The translations under genes were made by a program, and so were the position numbers. The notes beneath the pieces are model-generated. The model worked only from the letters and a program-made list of their open reading frames with translations, was not told the DNA's origin and did no database searches. DNA of 64,000 nucleotides, from the NCBI RefSeq assembly GCF_014284275.1, contig NZ_JACOFU010000005.1, forward strand, positions 310,001 to 374,000, in the 5' to 3' direction. This document shows, piece after piece, positions 9,876 to 19,022 of the stretch; position 1 is the stretch's first letter; each line of letters opens with the position of its first letter. This DNA is from Affinundibacterium amnicola (lineage in GTDB: Bacteria; Pseudomonadota; Gammaproteobacteria; Burkholderiales; Burkholderiaceae_D).

Positions 9876-11207
9876 ATGATGAAGAAAATGACTCAAGAAG
9901 AAGCGAAGCGCATCTGTGACCGTGTGATTGGATTTTCAAAAGCCGATGAATGCCGCGTTGTGATTCAAGGTAGCCGCGCTGGTAATATTCGTTATGCACA
10001 AAATAGTGTCTCCACTGCCGGTTTGAATCAAGATACTCAGTTGTCGGTTAGCGTCGCTTTTGGCAAACGCCAAGGTACTGCGACGATCAATGAATTTGAT
10101 GATAAATCTTTGGAAAAAGCCGTACGTCGTGCCGAAGATATCGCCCGTTTGGCACCGGAAAATCCAGAATTTATGCCAGCGGCAAGCAAGCAAGAATTTA
10201 AAGCGACTCCGACTTATTTTGAAAAAACTGCCGCGATTGATCCTGAATACCGTGCAGAAGTAGCGGCACAAAGCATTAGCTTGGCAAAGAAAAATAAACT
10301 CGTTTCTGCGGGCTTTTTCCTCGATACCTTGGGCTTTGAAGTGATTGCGAATTCAAATGGTGTTTTTGGCTTTCAAGAATCGACGAATTTGAGTTTTAGT
10401 TGTACCGCCCGTACCGAAGATGGTCGCGGTTCTGGCTGGGTGACACGTAGCGCGAATGACGTGAGTAAATTTGATCCGCGCGAAGCGTCTGAAATTGCGA
10501 TTGAAAAAGCGATGCGTTCCGTCGATGCCAAAGCCTTAGAACCGGGCCGTTATACGGTGGTGCTGGAACCTGCAGCTTCTTCCGATATTTTGAATTTTAT
10601 GTTCAATGCATTTGACGCACGTCAGGCCGATGAGGGGCGCAGTTTCTTATCCAAAAAAGGTGGTGGTAATCGTCTTGGCGAGAAAATGTTTGATGAACAG
10701 GTGAATATCTGGACCGATCCTTGGAATGCTGATGCGCCTGTGAGTCCATGGGATAGCGGATCGATGTTGGCGCGTGAGCCTATGTCTATGGTCAAGAATG
10801 GCAAGATCGAGTCTTTGCAGTATTCAAATTTCTGGGCGAAGAAGCAAGGTGTCGCGCCGCGCGGTCGTGCAGGCAATACGATTATGTCCGGTGGTACCAA
10901 ATCGACGGAAGAACTGATTGCCTCGACCAAGAAAGGTATTTTGGTGACGCGTACTTGGTATATCCGTTCCGTTGATCCACAATCTTTGTTGGTAACAGGC
11001 TTGACCCGCGATGGTACTTTCTATATCGAGAACGGCAAGGTCAAACATCCCGTCAAAAATTTCCGCTTCAATGAAAGCCCCGTCACGATGTTGAACAATA
11101 TTGATGATTTGGGCAAGACACAAGTGTTTGGCGATGGTCGCAAATCGGTGGTGCCAGCGATGAAGTTGCGTGACTTTAACTTTACTTCTTTGTCGGACGC
11201 GGTGTAA
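9876..11207 (+). CDS. TldE/PmbA-type protease partner subunit, copy 2
   Basis: This 443-residue TldE-like protein is collinear with the one at 6781-8124 (same QEEAKRICDR opening, TEDGRGSGW, EPGRYTVVLEP, RTWYIRSVDPQS, and the same ending RDFNFTSLSDAV). It has no zinc motif and no signal peptide. Two adjacent ATGs (9876, 9879) follow AGGAA. It completes the tandem D-E-D-E arrangement, which most simply arose by duplication of a two-gene unit. A strong hairpin (11257-11286) separates it from the DUF4159 gene. Confidence 0.9.
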   Translation: MMKKMTQEEAKRICDRVIGFSKADECRVVIQGSRAGNIRYAQNSVSTAGLNQDTQLSVSVAFGKRQGTATINEFDDKSLEKAVRRAEDIARLAPENPEFMPAASKQEFKATPTYFEKTAAIDPEYRAEVAAQSISLAKKNKLVSAGFFLDTLGFEVIANSNGVFGFQESTNLSFSCTARTEDGRGSGWVTRSANDVSKFDPREASEIAIEKAMRSVDAKALEPGRYTVVLEPAASSDILNFMFNAFDARQADEGRSFLSKKGGGNRLGEKMFDEQVNIWTDPWNADAPVSPWDSGSMLAREPMSMVKNGKIESLQYSNFWAKKQGVAPRGRAGNTIMSGGTKSTEELIASTKKGILVTRTWYIRSVDPQSLLVTGLTRDGTFYIENGKVKHPVKNFRFNESPVTMLNNIDDLGKTQVFGDGRKSVVPAMKLRDFNFTSLSDAV

Positions 11208-11256
11208 TTGCTGGCTGATCTCAATATTCTTGTTGCGTATTGAATCAGTGCAAATT

Positions 11257-11286
11257 GGAAACGGTGAAAAAGCATTCGCCGTTTCC
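11257..11286 (+). terminator. Strong hairpin between TldE copy 2 and DUF4159 gene
   Basis: A 12-bp stem (GGAAACGGTGAA at 11257-11268 with its complement at 11275-11286, one G-U pair) has a 6-base loop. There is no long T run, so it may attenuate or process the transcript rather than end it; it marks the border of the protease genes and the MoxR block. Confidence 0.5.
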
Positions 11287-11331
11287 ACATTCGTTTGTTT
11301 GAAACGCTCGTTCCTGCCTTATTAAGACAGC

Positions 11332-11952
11332 ATGTCCAATTTCGATTTTTACTTCACCCGTGTAATGTATGACTCTGGCGACTGGGATGTAGATATCCGT
11401 ATGCCGAGTAACATTTTAAATTCACTCGTTGAGTATACGACCTTGCGGGTGGATACCGTAGAGCGCGTGACGGCACTGTCTGATCCTAAAATTCTAGAGG
11501 CGCCATTTTGTTACATGGCGGGACATAAGCTAGTGCAATTGAGTGCGACCGAACGTAAGCACTTGGAGCGCTACATTAAAGGCGGTGGCTTTCTTTTTGT
11601 AGACGATTGCAATCACGATATCGATGGTTTGTTCGCAAAGTCTTTTGAAGCTGAAATCGCGCAAATTTTCGGTATCAAAGCCTTAAAGAAAATTCCCAAT
11701 AACCATCCTTTGTATTCCTGCTTTTTCCGTTTTGATGGCCCGCCCAATACCAGCGTTGAACTCAATGGTTGGGGCGATGATCTCGTGCATGATTATTTAA
11801 AAGCGGTTGAGATCAATGGTCGTATTCGCCTTTTATATAGCAACAAAGATTACGGTTGCGAATGGGATTATGATTTTCGGAATAAGCGGTTTTTAGCGGT
11901 CGATAACACCCGCTTTGCCGTCAATATTATTCAGTATGCTTTAGGAGCGTAG
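11332..11952 (+). CDS. DUF4159 domain protein
   Basis: The 206-residue protein matches the DUF4159 pattern I know from MoxR/Bat-type clusters: an N-terminal FYFTRVMYDSGDW motif, a central FCYMAGHKLVQLS segment, then GGGFLFVDDCNHD and a C-terminal CEWDYD region. The GGFLFVDD part resembles the glutamine-amidotransferase-like flavodoxin fold seen in this family, without a catalytic Cys that I can identify. No signal peptide is visible, so it is probably cytoplasmic. It ends one base before the MoxR start, so the two are surely co-transcribed. The biochemical role of the family is unknown. Confidence 0.85.
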   Translation: MSNFDFYFTRVMYDSGDWDVDIRMPSNILNSLVEYTTLRVDTVERVTALSDPKILEAPFCYMAGHKLVQLSATERKHLERYIKGGGFLFVDDCNHDIDGLFAKSFEAEIAQIFGIKALKKIPNNHPLYSCFFRFDGPPNTSVELNGWGDDLVHDYLKAVEINGRIRLLYSNKDYGCEWDYDFRNKRFLAVDNTRFAVNIIQYALGA

Positions 11953-11953
11953 T

Positions 11954-12958
11954 ATGCAGTCGAGTATGCCAATTAGTTGGAGTGAGGCCGAAGTCGCCGA
12001 TTTGAGTGCGAAGGTGCATGCCCTGACCGCCAGTATGTCGCAAGTGATTATTGGGCAAAAAGAGGTGATTGAATCTTTAGTGATTTGCTTGTTGGCGGGT
12101 GGTCATGCCTTAGTTGAAGGGGTGCCCGGTTTAGGTAAAACACTGTTAGTGAAATCCTTAGCGCAAGCTACAGATCTCGAGTTTCGTCGCGTGCAATTTA
12201 CGCCCGATTTAATGCCGTCGGATATCGTTGGTACGGAGATTTTGGAAGAAGATACCAGCACGCGCCAACGTGTTTTTCGCTTTCAAAAAGGTCCTGTATT
12301 CACGCAAGTTTTACTGGCTGATGAGATTAATCGCGCGCCACCAAAAACCCAATCCGCATTGCTTGAAGCGATGCAAGAGCGCAGTGTGACCTTTGCTGGG
12401 CAAACGCATCGTTTGCCCAAACCTTTCTTTGTGTTAGCGACACAAAATCCGATTGAGCAGGCGGGCACTTATCCTTTACCAGAGGCGCAATTAGATCGTT
12501 TCTTATTGCGTATCGATGTTGGCTACCCAAGTGAAGACGAAGAAATGTTGATGGTTGAACGCACCACGCACGCTGGCATCGCTGACGCGGTGAGTGCGAT
12601 GGATGTGGCGAGTCTGTTGCGATTACAAAGTTTGGTGCGCGATATTGAAGTGGGTGAACATTTAGTGCGCTATGCGACGCGTCTGATCCGCGCTACCCGA
12701 CCACAACTGACGACGGTCGACAGCGTGCGCAAACATGTCGGTTGGGGTGCTGGACCTCGTGCAGGTCAGGCGCTGGTGCTAGCATCTAAAGCACGCGCCT
12801 TAATGCATGGACGATTGGCTGTGACGCGTGATGATATGGCAGCGATGTTGTTGCCTGTATTGGCACATCGTGTGTTGCGTAACTTTGAAGCAGAAGCCGA
12901 CGGTGTCGCGATTGCGGATATTTTGCTTGCGCTACGCGAGCAGATACGCGTCGAATAG
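11954..12958 (+). CDS. MoxR-family AAA+ ATPase
   Basis: The 334-residue protein has the MoxR layout: IIGQKEVI box near 32-39, Walker A GVPGLGKT at 56-63, Walker B LLADEINR at 119-126 followed by APPKTQSALLEAMQE, sensor-1 ATQNP, and PLPEAQLDRF. MoxR ATPases act as chaperones that mature or insert metal centres and control membrane complexes, usually beside a DUF58 and VWA proteins, exactly as here. GGAG lies upstream of the ATG inside the end of the DUF4159 gene. The start almost abuts the upstream stop, indicating tight co-expression. Confidence 0.96.
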   Translation: MQSSMPISWSEAEVADLSAKVHALTASMSQVIIGQKEVIESLVICLLAGGHALVEGVPGLGKTLLVKSLAQATDLEFRRVQFTPDLMPSDIVGTEILEEDTSTRQRVFRFQKGPVFTQVLLADEINRAPPKTQSALLEAMQERSVTFAGQTHRLPKPFFVLATQNPIEQAGTYPLPEAQLDRFLLRIDVGYPSEDEEMLMVERTTHAGIADAVSAMDVASLLRLQSLVRDIEVGEHLVRYATRLIRATRPQLTTVDSVRKHVGWGAGPRAGQALVLASKARALMHGRLAVTRDDMAAMLLPVLAHRVLRNFEAEADGVAIADILLALREQIRVE

Positions 12959-13002
12959 TGTCATCACGTTTGCCATAATATTTGAAATTCGCATGACCGC
13001 TT

Positions 13003-13887
13003 ATGCTTGATAGCGCTTCTTTGTTGGCCCATAGCCAGGATTTGGATTTGATTGTTCGCCATGTACTGGCGGGGCTTGGTCACGGCTTGCACGCAGGTCG
13101 TGAGCGCGGTGCAGGTGTCGAGTTTTCAGAATATCGTGCTTATGCGCCAGGCGATGAATGGCGTCGAGTCGATTGGAAATTATTAGCGCGCAATGATCGT
13201 TACTATGTACGCGAAGCAGAACGCGATAGCCATGTCGCGATCTGGTTGTGGCTAGATGCCAGTGCGTCAATGGCTGAACCTAGTTATCAGATTCCGGGCA
13301 TTACCAAATTGGATTTTGCCCGCGTGATTTTTGCTTGTCTTGCAGCGGTTGCGCAGCGTCAAGGCGATGCTTTTGGTTTATTGATTGCGCAACAAGGACG
13401 CTTGCAGATTACTCCGGCGGCGCGTGGCCCACGACAATTTCATCGTGTAATGGCACAGCTAAAGCAAACGGACCCTGCCGGCGTCTTGCCTGATGCCGCG
13501 CTGCTTAAAACGCAGCTGCACTTTGCGCGTGCGCCAAGTTTGATTTTTGCGATTAGTGATTTTCTGGAATGGCCATCTGCTTGTTCTGAAAGCTTGGTGC
13601 GTTTGCGTCATATGCAGCATGATGTGCGTGCCCTGTGTCTGCAAACAAAGGCAGAATGCGAAGCCAGCTTTCCTTCTGATACGGCGTATGTCGACCCCGA
13701 ACACCATGCCAATCCTGTGAAATTCTCCGACAATGCGAAGGTGGAATTTTTGGCTGCCCATACTGCGCATTTTCAGCGGGTGGAACAGCAGTGCCGACAA
13801 GTGAACATTCCTTTTTTGCGTGCTTGTATCGAACAAGATGTCGGCAGGACCCTACGGGATTGGCTTAAGTTAGCAGGACGCGCATGA
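13003..13887 (+). CDS. DUF58 domain protein (VWA-like partner of MoxR)
   Basis: The 294-residue protein carries the DUF58 core: GVEFSEYRAYAPGDEWRRVDWKLLARND, followed by a VWA-type metal site DASASM (DxSxS) about residue 86. DUF58 proteins are standard partners of MoxR ATPases and are thought to bridge the chaperone to its membrane-bound client. Its stop overlaps the next start in an ATGA, implying translational coupling. A 44-base gap separates it from MoxR and the ribosome site is weak. Confidence 0.93.
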   Translation: MLDSASLLAHSQDLDLIVRHVLAGLGHGLHAGRERGAGVEFSEYRAYAPGDEWRRVDWKLLARNDRYYVREAERDSHVAIWLWLDASASMAEPSYQIPGITKLDFARVIFACLAAVAQRQGDAFGLLIAQQGRLQITPAARGPRQFHRVMAQLKQTDPAGVLPDAALLKTQLHFARAPSLIFAISDFLEWPSACSESLVRLRHMQHDVRALCLQTKAECEASFPSDTAYVDPEHHANPVKFSDNAKVEFLAAHTAHFQRVEQQCRQVNIPFLRACIEQDVGRTLRDWLKLAGRA

Positions 13888-14963
13888 TGAACTGGAATCT
13901 TGGCTTGAGTCCTGCATGGTGGTTGTTATTGCCACTGTTGATTTTACCAATTTGGTGGTTGCGCCAACGACGTGAAAGCGCGCAACGAAAAATTTTGGCG
14001 ACGGCAAAATTCTTAGCCGCGGCAAATCCACAATTAGTTCGTGTGTGGCGTTGGCGTGAATGGTTATTGATGCTATTGCGTTGTTTGCTTTTGATAATCG
14101 TGCTCGCCTACCTCGCTAGCTTATTTGTCGCTTGGCGTGGTGATACGGTGTTGGTAGCCGACGGTGTGGATTCGGCATGGTTGCAGCAACAGCTCAAAGA
14201 AACCGGTATGCAGGATGCAAAGCAGCAGCGCTTTTGCGAGCGTCGTGATTGCGATATTCAAAGCACACAGATTCTGTATTGGCTTGAGCAGAAGCAAGCT
14301 TGGTGGAAAGCAGACGCTCGCATTTTGATCGCGGCCAAGACAGGTCAGCTGCCACTCAACGCCGAATTACCACAATTGCATCTATCAACTGAGGTGCGCA
14401 TTCAAGCCGATGCACGCCAAGCGCCAACCCGCACGCACCATCTCATGTTGCGTAGTGATCGCCCTGAGCTCTGGCAAGCATTGTTTCGCGCGTTCACCGT
14501 GGCGGGTGATGGACGCGATGAATATGTATGGCAGCAACAATCCGATGCCAAGACTGACTTAATTATTTGGGATAGCAATGAAGTGCCGCCAGCCAATTGG
14601 CATGCACCTTACTGGTGGATGCGTCGGCCAGCAGGCGGAATCCCAACAAACCTTGTCGCGCAAGATAATCCTATCTTAGTTGGATTGAAACTGCGTCAAT
14701 ACCAACAAGGAAAAGTCCGTTATTGGCTGACCGATGAGACAGGTCGTTGGCCCTTTAATAGTTTACAAGAAACCAGGCAATGGTACAGCGCATGGCAACA
14801 CAGTAAAGCGCCACAAATGGATTTTGCGTTCACCGGATTTACTTTGCCACGCGCCGAGTCTGCTGTGCCGGGGCAGCAAGAGAATACGCGTCGTTTTTTA
14901 TTAATGTGTCTGTTAGTGGTGTTTGCGTTGGAGCGAATGGTAAGTCATGTCAAACGTCTCTGA
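13884..14963 (+). CDS. BatA-like membrane protein
   Basis: The 359-residue protein opens with a short hydrophobic segment (WWLLLPLLILPIWWL) and a second one near residues 58-80, the pattern of the aerotolerance-regulator (BatA) N-terminal domain that accompanies MoxR/DUF58. A C-terminal hydrophobic segment (FLLMCLLVVFALE) precedes a basic tail. The middle is soluble and tryptophan-rich, without a VWA metal site that I can see. It probably sits in the inner membrane with the central part facing the periplasm. It overlaps DUF58 by four bases and the next gene by 17. Confidence 0.8.
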   Translation: MMNWNLGLSPAWWLLLPLLILPIWWLRQRRESAQRKILATAKFLAAANPQLVRVWRWREWLLMLLRCLLLIIVLAYLASLFVAWRGDTVLVADGVDSAWLQQQLKETGMQDAKQQRFCERRDCDIQSTQILYWLEQKQAWWKADARILIAAKTGQLPLNAELPQLHLSTEVRIQADARQAPTRTHHLMLRSDRPELWQALFRAFTVAGDGRDEYVWQQQSDAKTDLIIWDSNEVPPANWHAPYWWMRRPAGGIPTNLVAQDNPILVGLKLRQYQQGKVRYWLTDETGRWPFNSLQETRQWYSAWQHSKAPQMDFAFTGFTLPRAESAVPGQQENTRRFLLMCLLVVFALERMVSHVKRL

Positions 14964-17145
14964 ACCACAAGATACCAGCGCCATGCTCGTGTCCATTTCT
15001 CAAGGACTGTGGCGGGCAGCTTGTCGCCACAACTTACTCGCGTGGCTAGCGGTATTGGCACCGTGGATCATTTTGCGGCAATTCTGGATACTCATTATCG
15101 GCCTTGGTTTGATCACCTTGCATGCATGGTGGCTGCGTACTCAGATAAAAAAGGCTTGGGTTTCTTGGGCTAATACGGCGTTTCCAGAACTTGAAGACAG
15201 CGTGCAACTATTGGTCGAAAAGTCGGCAGAAAAACTGGCGGAAAATCAAGCCAACAAAAGTGCCAAGAACTCATCGCTGCTTCACTTGCAGCAACAACGC
15301 CTACTTGGTCGCGTGACGCAAGTGCTGCATCCCGCAGCCTGTCGGCAATTGGTACAACAGCATTTAGCTTTTCCGCGTAGCTTGATCGCTGTGAGTTGGA
15401 TCAGCGCCTTGCTGGTGTTTTTTCTGTCTATGCAAGCATCAACGAAACCGGGTGCTGTTGCGGATCAGCGCAATGCGGTAGATGCGCAATGGCGTATGTC
15501 CATGCACGTTGTACCTCCTGCTTATACTGGCTTGGCAAGTGTTAACTCTGCGCCTAAAGAGTTACAAGTTCCCGAAAATAGCCTGGTGAAATGGTGCATA
15601 CAGGGTAATCAAAGCGGTGAGCCAAACCCAACCTTGACACTCAGCCATGGACAAGAGATTCCATTTACTGTGTCTGATGACCACAAGCAAATGCAGACGC
15701 AAGTGCAAACACAAACGCAGGCAACAACAAACACAAAGTTGAAAGAAACATCAACGCTGTGCGCAAGTTGGCAGGCGAGTGAAACGGTCTTTTGGAGTTG
15801 GAGTGGTGACGCAGGGAAAAGCCGCACGGTATTGAAAGTGACTTTGGACCAAGCACCACAAATCAAGATTGAGCAACCTAGTGAGTTATTGCAAATCTTG
15901 TCGCCCGATGCGCGGCAAGTCAAGATCGCTATGCGTATCGATGATGATTACAAAATTAATCAGGCCACGATGCATATGACTTTGGCGCGTGGCAGCGGCG
16001 AGAATATCCGTTTCAGCGATAAAGAGCTACCTATCCCTCAGGGCAAAAATCCGCAAACGCGGCAGTGGGATAAAACCTGGTCATTAAGTGAATTGGGGAT
16101 GGAAGCGGGTGATGAGTTGTATTTCTTTGTGCGCGCCACCGATAACGCGGATAAGAATCCTCACATTAGTCGTTCAGCGACCTATACCTTACGTTTGCCT
16201 GCTCCTGAAGCCCAAGCGGAAGAAACTTCGGCCTTACCTATGTTGGCTAAACCAGAGTCATTGCGTAGTCAGCGTCAGATCATTATCGACACCGAACAAT
16301 TGATCGCGGATATGAAGGCGAATCCAAAGATGAACCCGAATTTGATCCGCACGCGTAGTGAAGCGATAGCGGGCGATCAGGGAACTCTACGTCGTCGGTA
16401 CGGCAAGTTTCTTGGCGAGGAATCGAGCTTATTTGGCGATGAGGATCACCAAGAAGGTCATAGTGCCGATGACGGACATGATCACGGTGATGCTGCTCCA
16501 CAGAATTTAGCGGCGCAATATGGACATGCGCATGATCAAGAAGAAAATGCGACTTTGTTTGATGAAGCAACGAAGAAGATTTTACGCCGCGCCTTGGTCG
16601 CCATGTGGGACGCTGAAAAAGCTTTGCGTGCGATTAGTCCGGCAAGCGCTTTAGCGCCAGAGAACAAAGCCTTGGAAGCGATTAAGCAATTGCAGCAAGC
16701 TGATCGCATCTATTTGCATAAAGCTGCATTTACCCCGCCAGCGATTAAGGAAGAAAAGCGTTTGACTGGTGATGTATTGGACTTAAAAAATACACAGAAG
16801 AAACAAGATGCCGCGCAACAGATCGTCCCAGAAGATTTGCAGAATTTACTGCGCGCTTTACAATCCGAAACCGTGTTGCCCGCCTTATGGTCAAAAACAG
16901 CGCGATCATGGATTGCCTTACATCTCAGTAATGAAGAACAGCGCTTAGCAGCACAGGCAGCGATTTTAGATGTGGAAAATGGATGCTTAAAGTGCCGACC
17001 AGTGTTGGCGGCATGGCTACGTCAGGCAATTCCGCAGGCGGAGTTGATTCTGCAAGGGCGGACTGTGTTTCAGTCAAAACGTGAGAGCGAATTTGAACAA
17101 GCATGGAAGAAGTTGGTGCAACTGAAGCAAGAGGTGCAACGATGA
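14947..17145 (+). CDS. DUF4175-like membrane protein with histidine-rich loop
   Basis: The 732-residue protein has two N-terminal membrane helices (about 33-60) and another near 146-162, then a long periplasmic region with an immunoglobulin-like part (DDDYKINQATM, DNADKNPHISRSATYTLRLP) typical of the DUF4175 family in MoxR clusters. Residues about 498-533 form a loop rich in His, Asp and Glu (DEDHQEGH and DDGHDHGD, later YGHAHDQEE), which looks able to bind metal ions. The start overlaps the previous gene by 17 bases and the stop overlaps the next start in an ATGA. A lysine/glutamine-rich coil follows the loop. Function is unknown; a scaffold for the MoxR client is plausible. Confidence 0.75.
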   Translation: MSNVSEPQDTSAMLVSISQGLWRAACRHNLLAWLAVLAPWIILRQFWILIIGLGLITLHAWWLRTQIKKAWVSWANTAFPELEDSVQLLVEKSAEKLAENQANKSAKNSSLLHLQQQRLLGRVTQVLHPAACRQLVQQHLAFPRSLIAVSWISALLVFFLSMQASTKPGAVADQRNAVDAQWRMSMHVVPPAYTGLASVNSAPKELQVPENSLVKWCIQGNQSGEPNPTLTLSHGQEIPFTVSDDHKQMQTQVQTQTQATTNTKLKETSTLCASWQASETVFWSWSGDAGKSRTVLKVTLDQAPQIKIEQPSELLQILSPDARQVKIAMRIDDDYKINQATMHMTLARGSGENIRFSDKELPIPQGKNPQTRQWDKTWSLSELGMEAGDELYFFVRATDNADKNPHISRSATYTLRLPAPEAQAEETSALPMLAKPESLRSQRQIIIDTEQLIADMKANPKMNPNLIRTRSEAIAGDQGTLRRRYGKFLGEESSLFGDEDHQEGHSADDGHDHGDAAPQNLAAQYGHAHDQEENATLFDEATKKILRRALVAMWDAEKALRAISPASALAPENKALEAIKQLQQADRIYLHKAAFTPPAIKEEKRLTGDVLDLKNTQKKQDAAQQIVPEDLQNLLRALQSETVLPALWSKTARSWIALHLSNEEQRLAAQAAILDVENGCLKCRPVLAAWLRQAIPQAELILQGRTVFQSKRESEFEQAWKKLVQLKQEVQR

Positions 17146-18878
17146 TGCAGAGTCTCACTTCTCATCTGGTGCTTGAAAATTGGCAGATCGTGTTATGTGT
17201 AGGCGTGATCTTGGTCGCAATTTTGTCCGCACTCGTCTATTGGCGGCAAAGTAAGCGCATCAATGCCGCGCTGATCGTTGCCGCTGGACTGTGCTTTTCT
17301 ATGATGATCGTCGAGCCGAGTCTGCCGTTGATGGCGAACCCGATGCTGATTGATGGTAGGCAAAGTCAGCAACACATGGCGCAATTATTACAGCAGAGTC
17401 AAAGTGCAGATTCCTATCTAGTGCGAGGTGACGGCTTACGCTGGGCGCAGTGGCAAGATTTGCCGCGCTTACCTATCCGTATTGAATCTGTTGATGTGCC
17501 TAAACAAAGCTCGGCTAAAGCTGCCGAAGTGCTAGGACTTGAAATAGAACTCGATTTCCCCACGCAAATAAGGCAAGGCCGCATCTTTCATTTAAGTGTG
17601 CAACGTCAGCATGTCGATGGTGAGTGGCGTTTGCAACTACTTGCAGAGAATCAGCAAGTCTTAGCAGAAACGCGTGGGCGTGATAAACGACTCAGTTTGC
17701 AATGGTTACCACCGGCCGCAGAGCGTTTGGTGTTGCAAGCAAAAATTCTTGATCAGCAGGGGCGTGTGCTTGAACAGGGCCCGATTCCTTTAGAAGTCAT
17801 CGCCGCGCAAAATTTATTGGTGCAAGGTCGATTTGCTGCGCCTTCATTCGATAGCAAGGTATTGAATGCCATGCTCAGCCAAAGTCAGGCAAAGTTAGAT
17901 TGGCAAACCAAGTTGGGTAAAACTGTTACGCGCATCGAGACTGCACAAACAGAGACGGCAGAACAATCGAACTCAATCGCGAATGCGGATACATCAAACC
18001 CAGATTTATTCGTCCAAGATGCCGCTTATTTCGAACAACAAAGTTCGAGAGCGCGCGCGCAAGTGTTGCAACAAGTGGCTGCCGGTGGATCCTTATTGAT
18101 ACTGGGTGCGAATGCCAGCGATACGGCGCTATGGCGACGCGAGCTTGGCTTGCGTTTGCAAGCGACCGATACTGCGAAAGAAGTCGTGATTGATCCTTTG
18201 ATGTCCTTGCAATCTACCGCATGGACACCGCAAGTTAAATCGGATGCTTACTGGGTTCAAGCAACAGCACAAACTTGGATGGCGCAGCGTGCTTGGGGGC
18301 AAGGGCAGATTGTTTGGCTTGGCGTCGCTGATTGGCATCGTTATCAAATCAGTGCGACGAATTCTTTACAAGCATGGTGGCAAAATATCTTAGACCAGGC
18401 GCAAGTAAAAAAACGCGCTGAGTGGGAAGTTCGCACCGAACCTAAGATGCCGATCGTAGGGCAACACTTACGCTTTTGTGGACAAGGTTTGCAACAAGCG
18501 ACGCTCGTATTTCCATTATTGAATAAGCGAATGCCATTGCAGGCAGTACGTGATCAAGCGGATGCGCGTTGTGCTGCATTTTGGCCAGAAAAATCTGCAT
18601 GGTTAGATTGGCAGGCTGTCGTCACACACCCTGAATCAGCGAACAGCAAGGACGCAACCGTAACACCAGCGGGTGCGATTTATGTGTATCAGCCACAAGA
18701 TTGGCCAGCATGGCAAAGAGCGCAAGCGCGCGCGGACACTAAGGCGATGCAGGCGCTCGCACCGATTCAGACGCCAAATGCTAAACCTCTACATCAGCCC
18801 CTAGCAACTTGGCCGTGGGCATTGGGTTTGATCCTTGCATTGTTACTGCTGTGGTGGCGCGAACAGAAAAATTATTAA
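17142..18878 (+). CDS. Membrane protein closing the MoxR cluster, GATase-like middle
   Basis: The 578-residue protein has two N-terminal helices (about 13-32 and 42-60) and one C-terminal helix (WPWALGLILALLLLWW), enclosing a periplasmic region. A segment near residues 285-345 (DLFVQDAAYF, then QQVAAGGSLLILGANAS) resembles the glutamine-amidotransferase-like fold of large membrane proteins found at the end of MoxR/DUF58/Bat clusters. I do not see a complete catalytic triad. The ATG at 17142 is chosen because it overlaps the previous stop and has GAGG upstream; an earlier in-frame ATG (17103) lacks a site. Confidence 0.7.
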   Translation: MMQSLTSHLVLENWQIVLCVGVILVAILSALVYWRQSKRINAALIVAAGLCFSMMIVEPSLPLMANPMLIDGRQSQQHMAQLLQQSQSADSYLVRGDGLRWAQWQDLPRLPIRIESVDVPKQSSAKAAEVLGLEIELDFPTQIRQGRIFHLSVQRQHVDGEWRLQLLAENQQVLAETRGRDKRLSLQWLPPAAERLVLQAKILDQQGRVLEQGPIPLEVIAAQNLLVQGRFAAPSFDSKVLNAMLSQSQAKLDWQTKLGKTVTRIETAQTETAEQSNSIANADTSNPDLFVQDAAYFEQQSSRARAQVLQQVAAGGSLLILGANASDTALWRRELGLRLQATDTAKEVVIDPLMSLQSTAWTPQVKSDAYWVQATAQTWMAQRAWGQGQIVWLGVADWHRYQISATNSLQAWWQNILDQAQVKKRAEWEVRTEPKMPIVGQHLRFCGQGLQQATLVFPLLNKRMPLQAVRDQADARCAAFWPEKSAWLDWQAVVTHPESANSKDATVTPAGAIYVYQPQDWPAWQRAQARADTKAMQALAPIQTPNAKPLHQPLATWPWALGLILALLLLWWREQKNY

Positions 18879-18944
18879 GCAGAGGTCTCAAGCACTGGCG
18901 AGCAAGGAAGTGCCGCCGAAGTTCGACTAAGAAGATCTCATCAT

Positions 18945-18985
18945 AAAAAAAGCGAGATGACTGCATATCGCTCGTCATCTCGCTT
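18945..18985 (-). terminator. Rho-independent terminator of the amidohydrolase gene
   Basis: A perfect 12-bp stem (18950-18961 and 18974-18985) with a 12-base loop is followed on the minus strand by a T run (bases 18945-18951 are A on plus). It lies 37 bases after the amidohydrolase stop. On the plus strand there is no T run after the stem. Confidence 0.85.
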
Positions 18986-19022
18986 CTTACTCGTTAAAGC
19001 GCTTGGCCTTTATAAATCTCTT

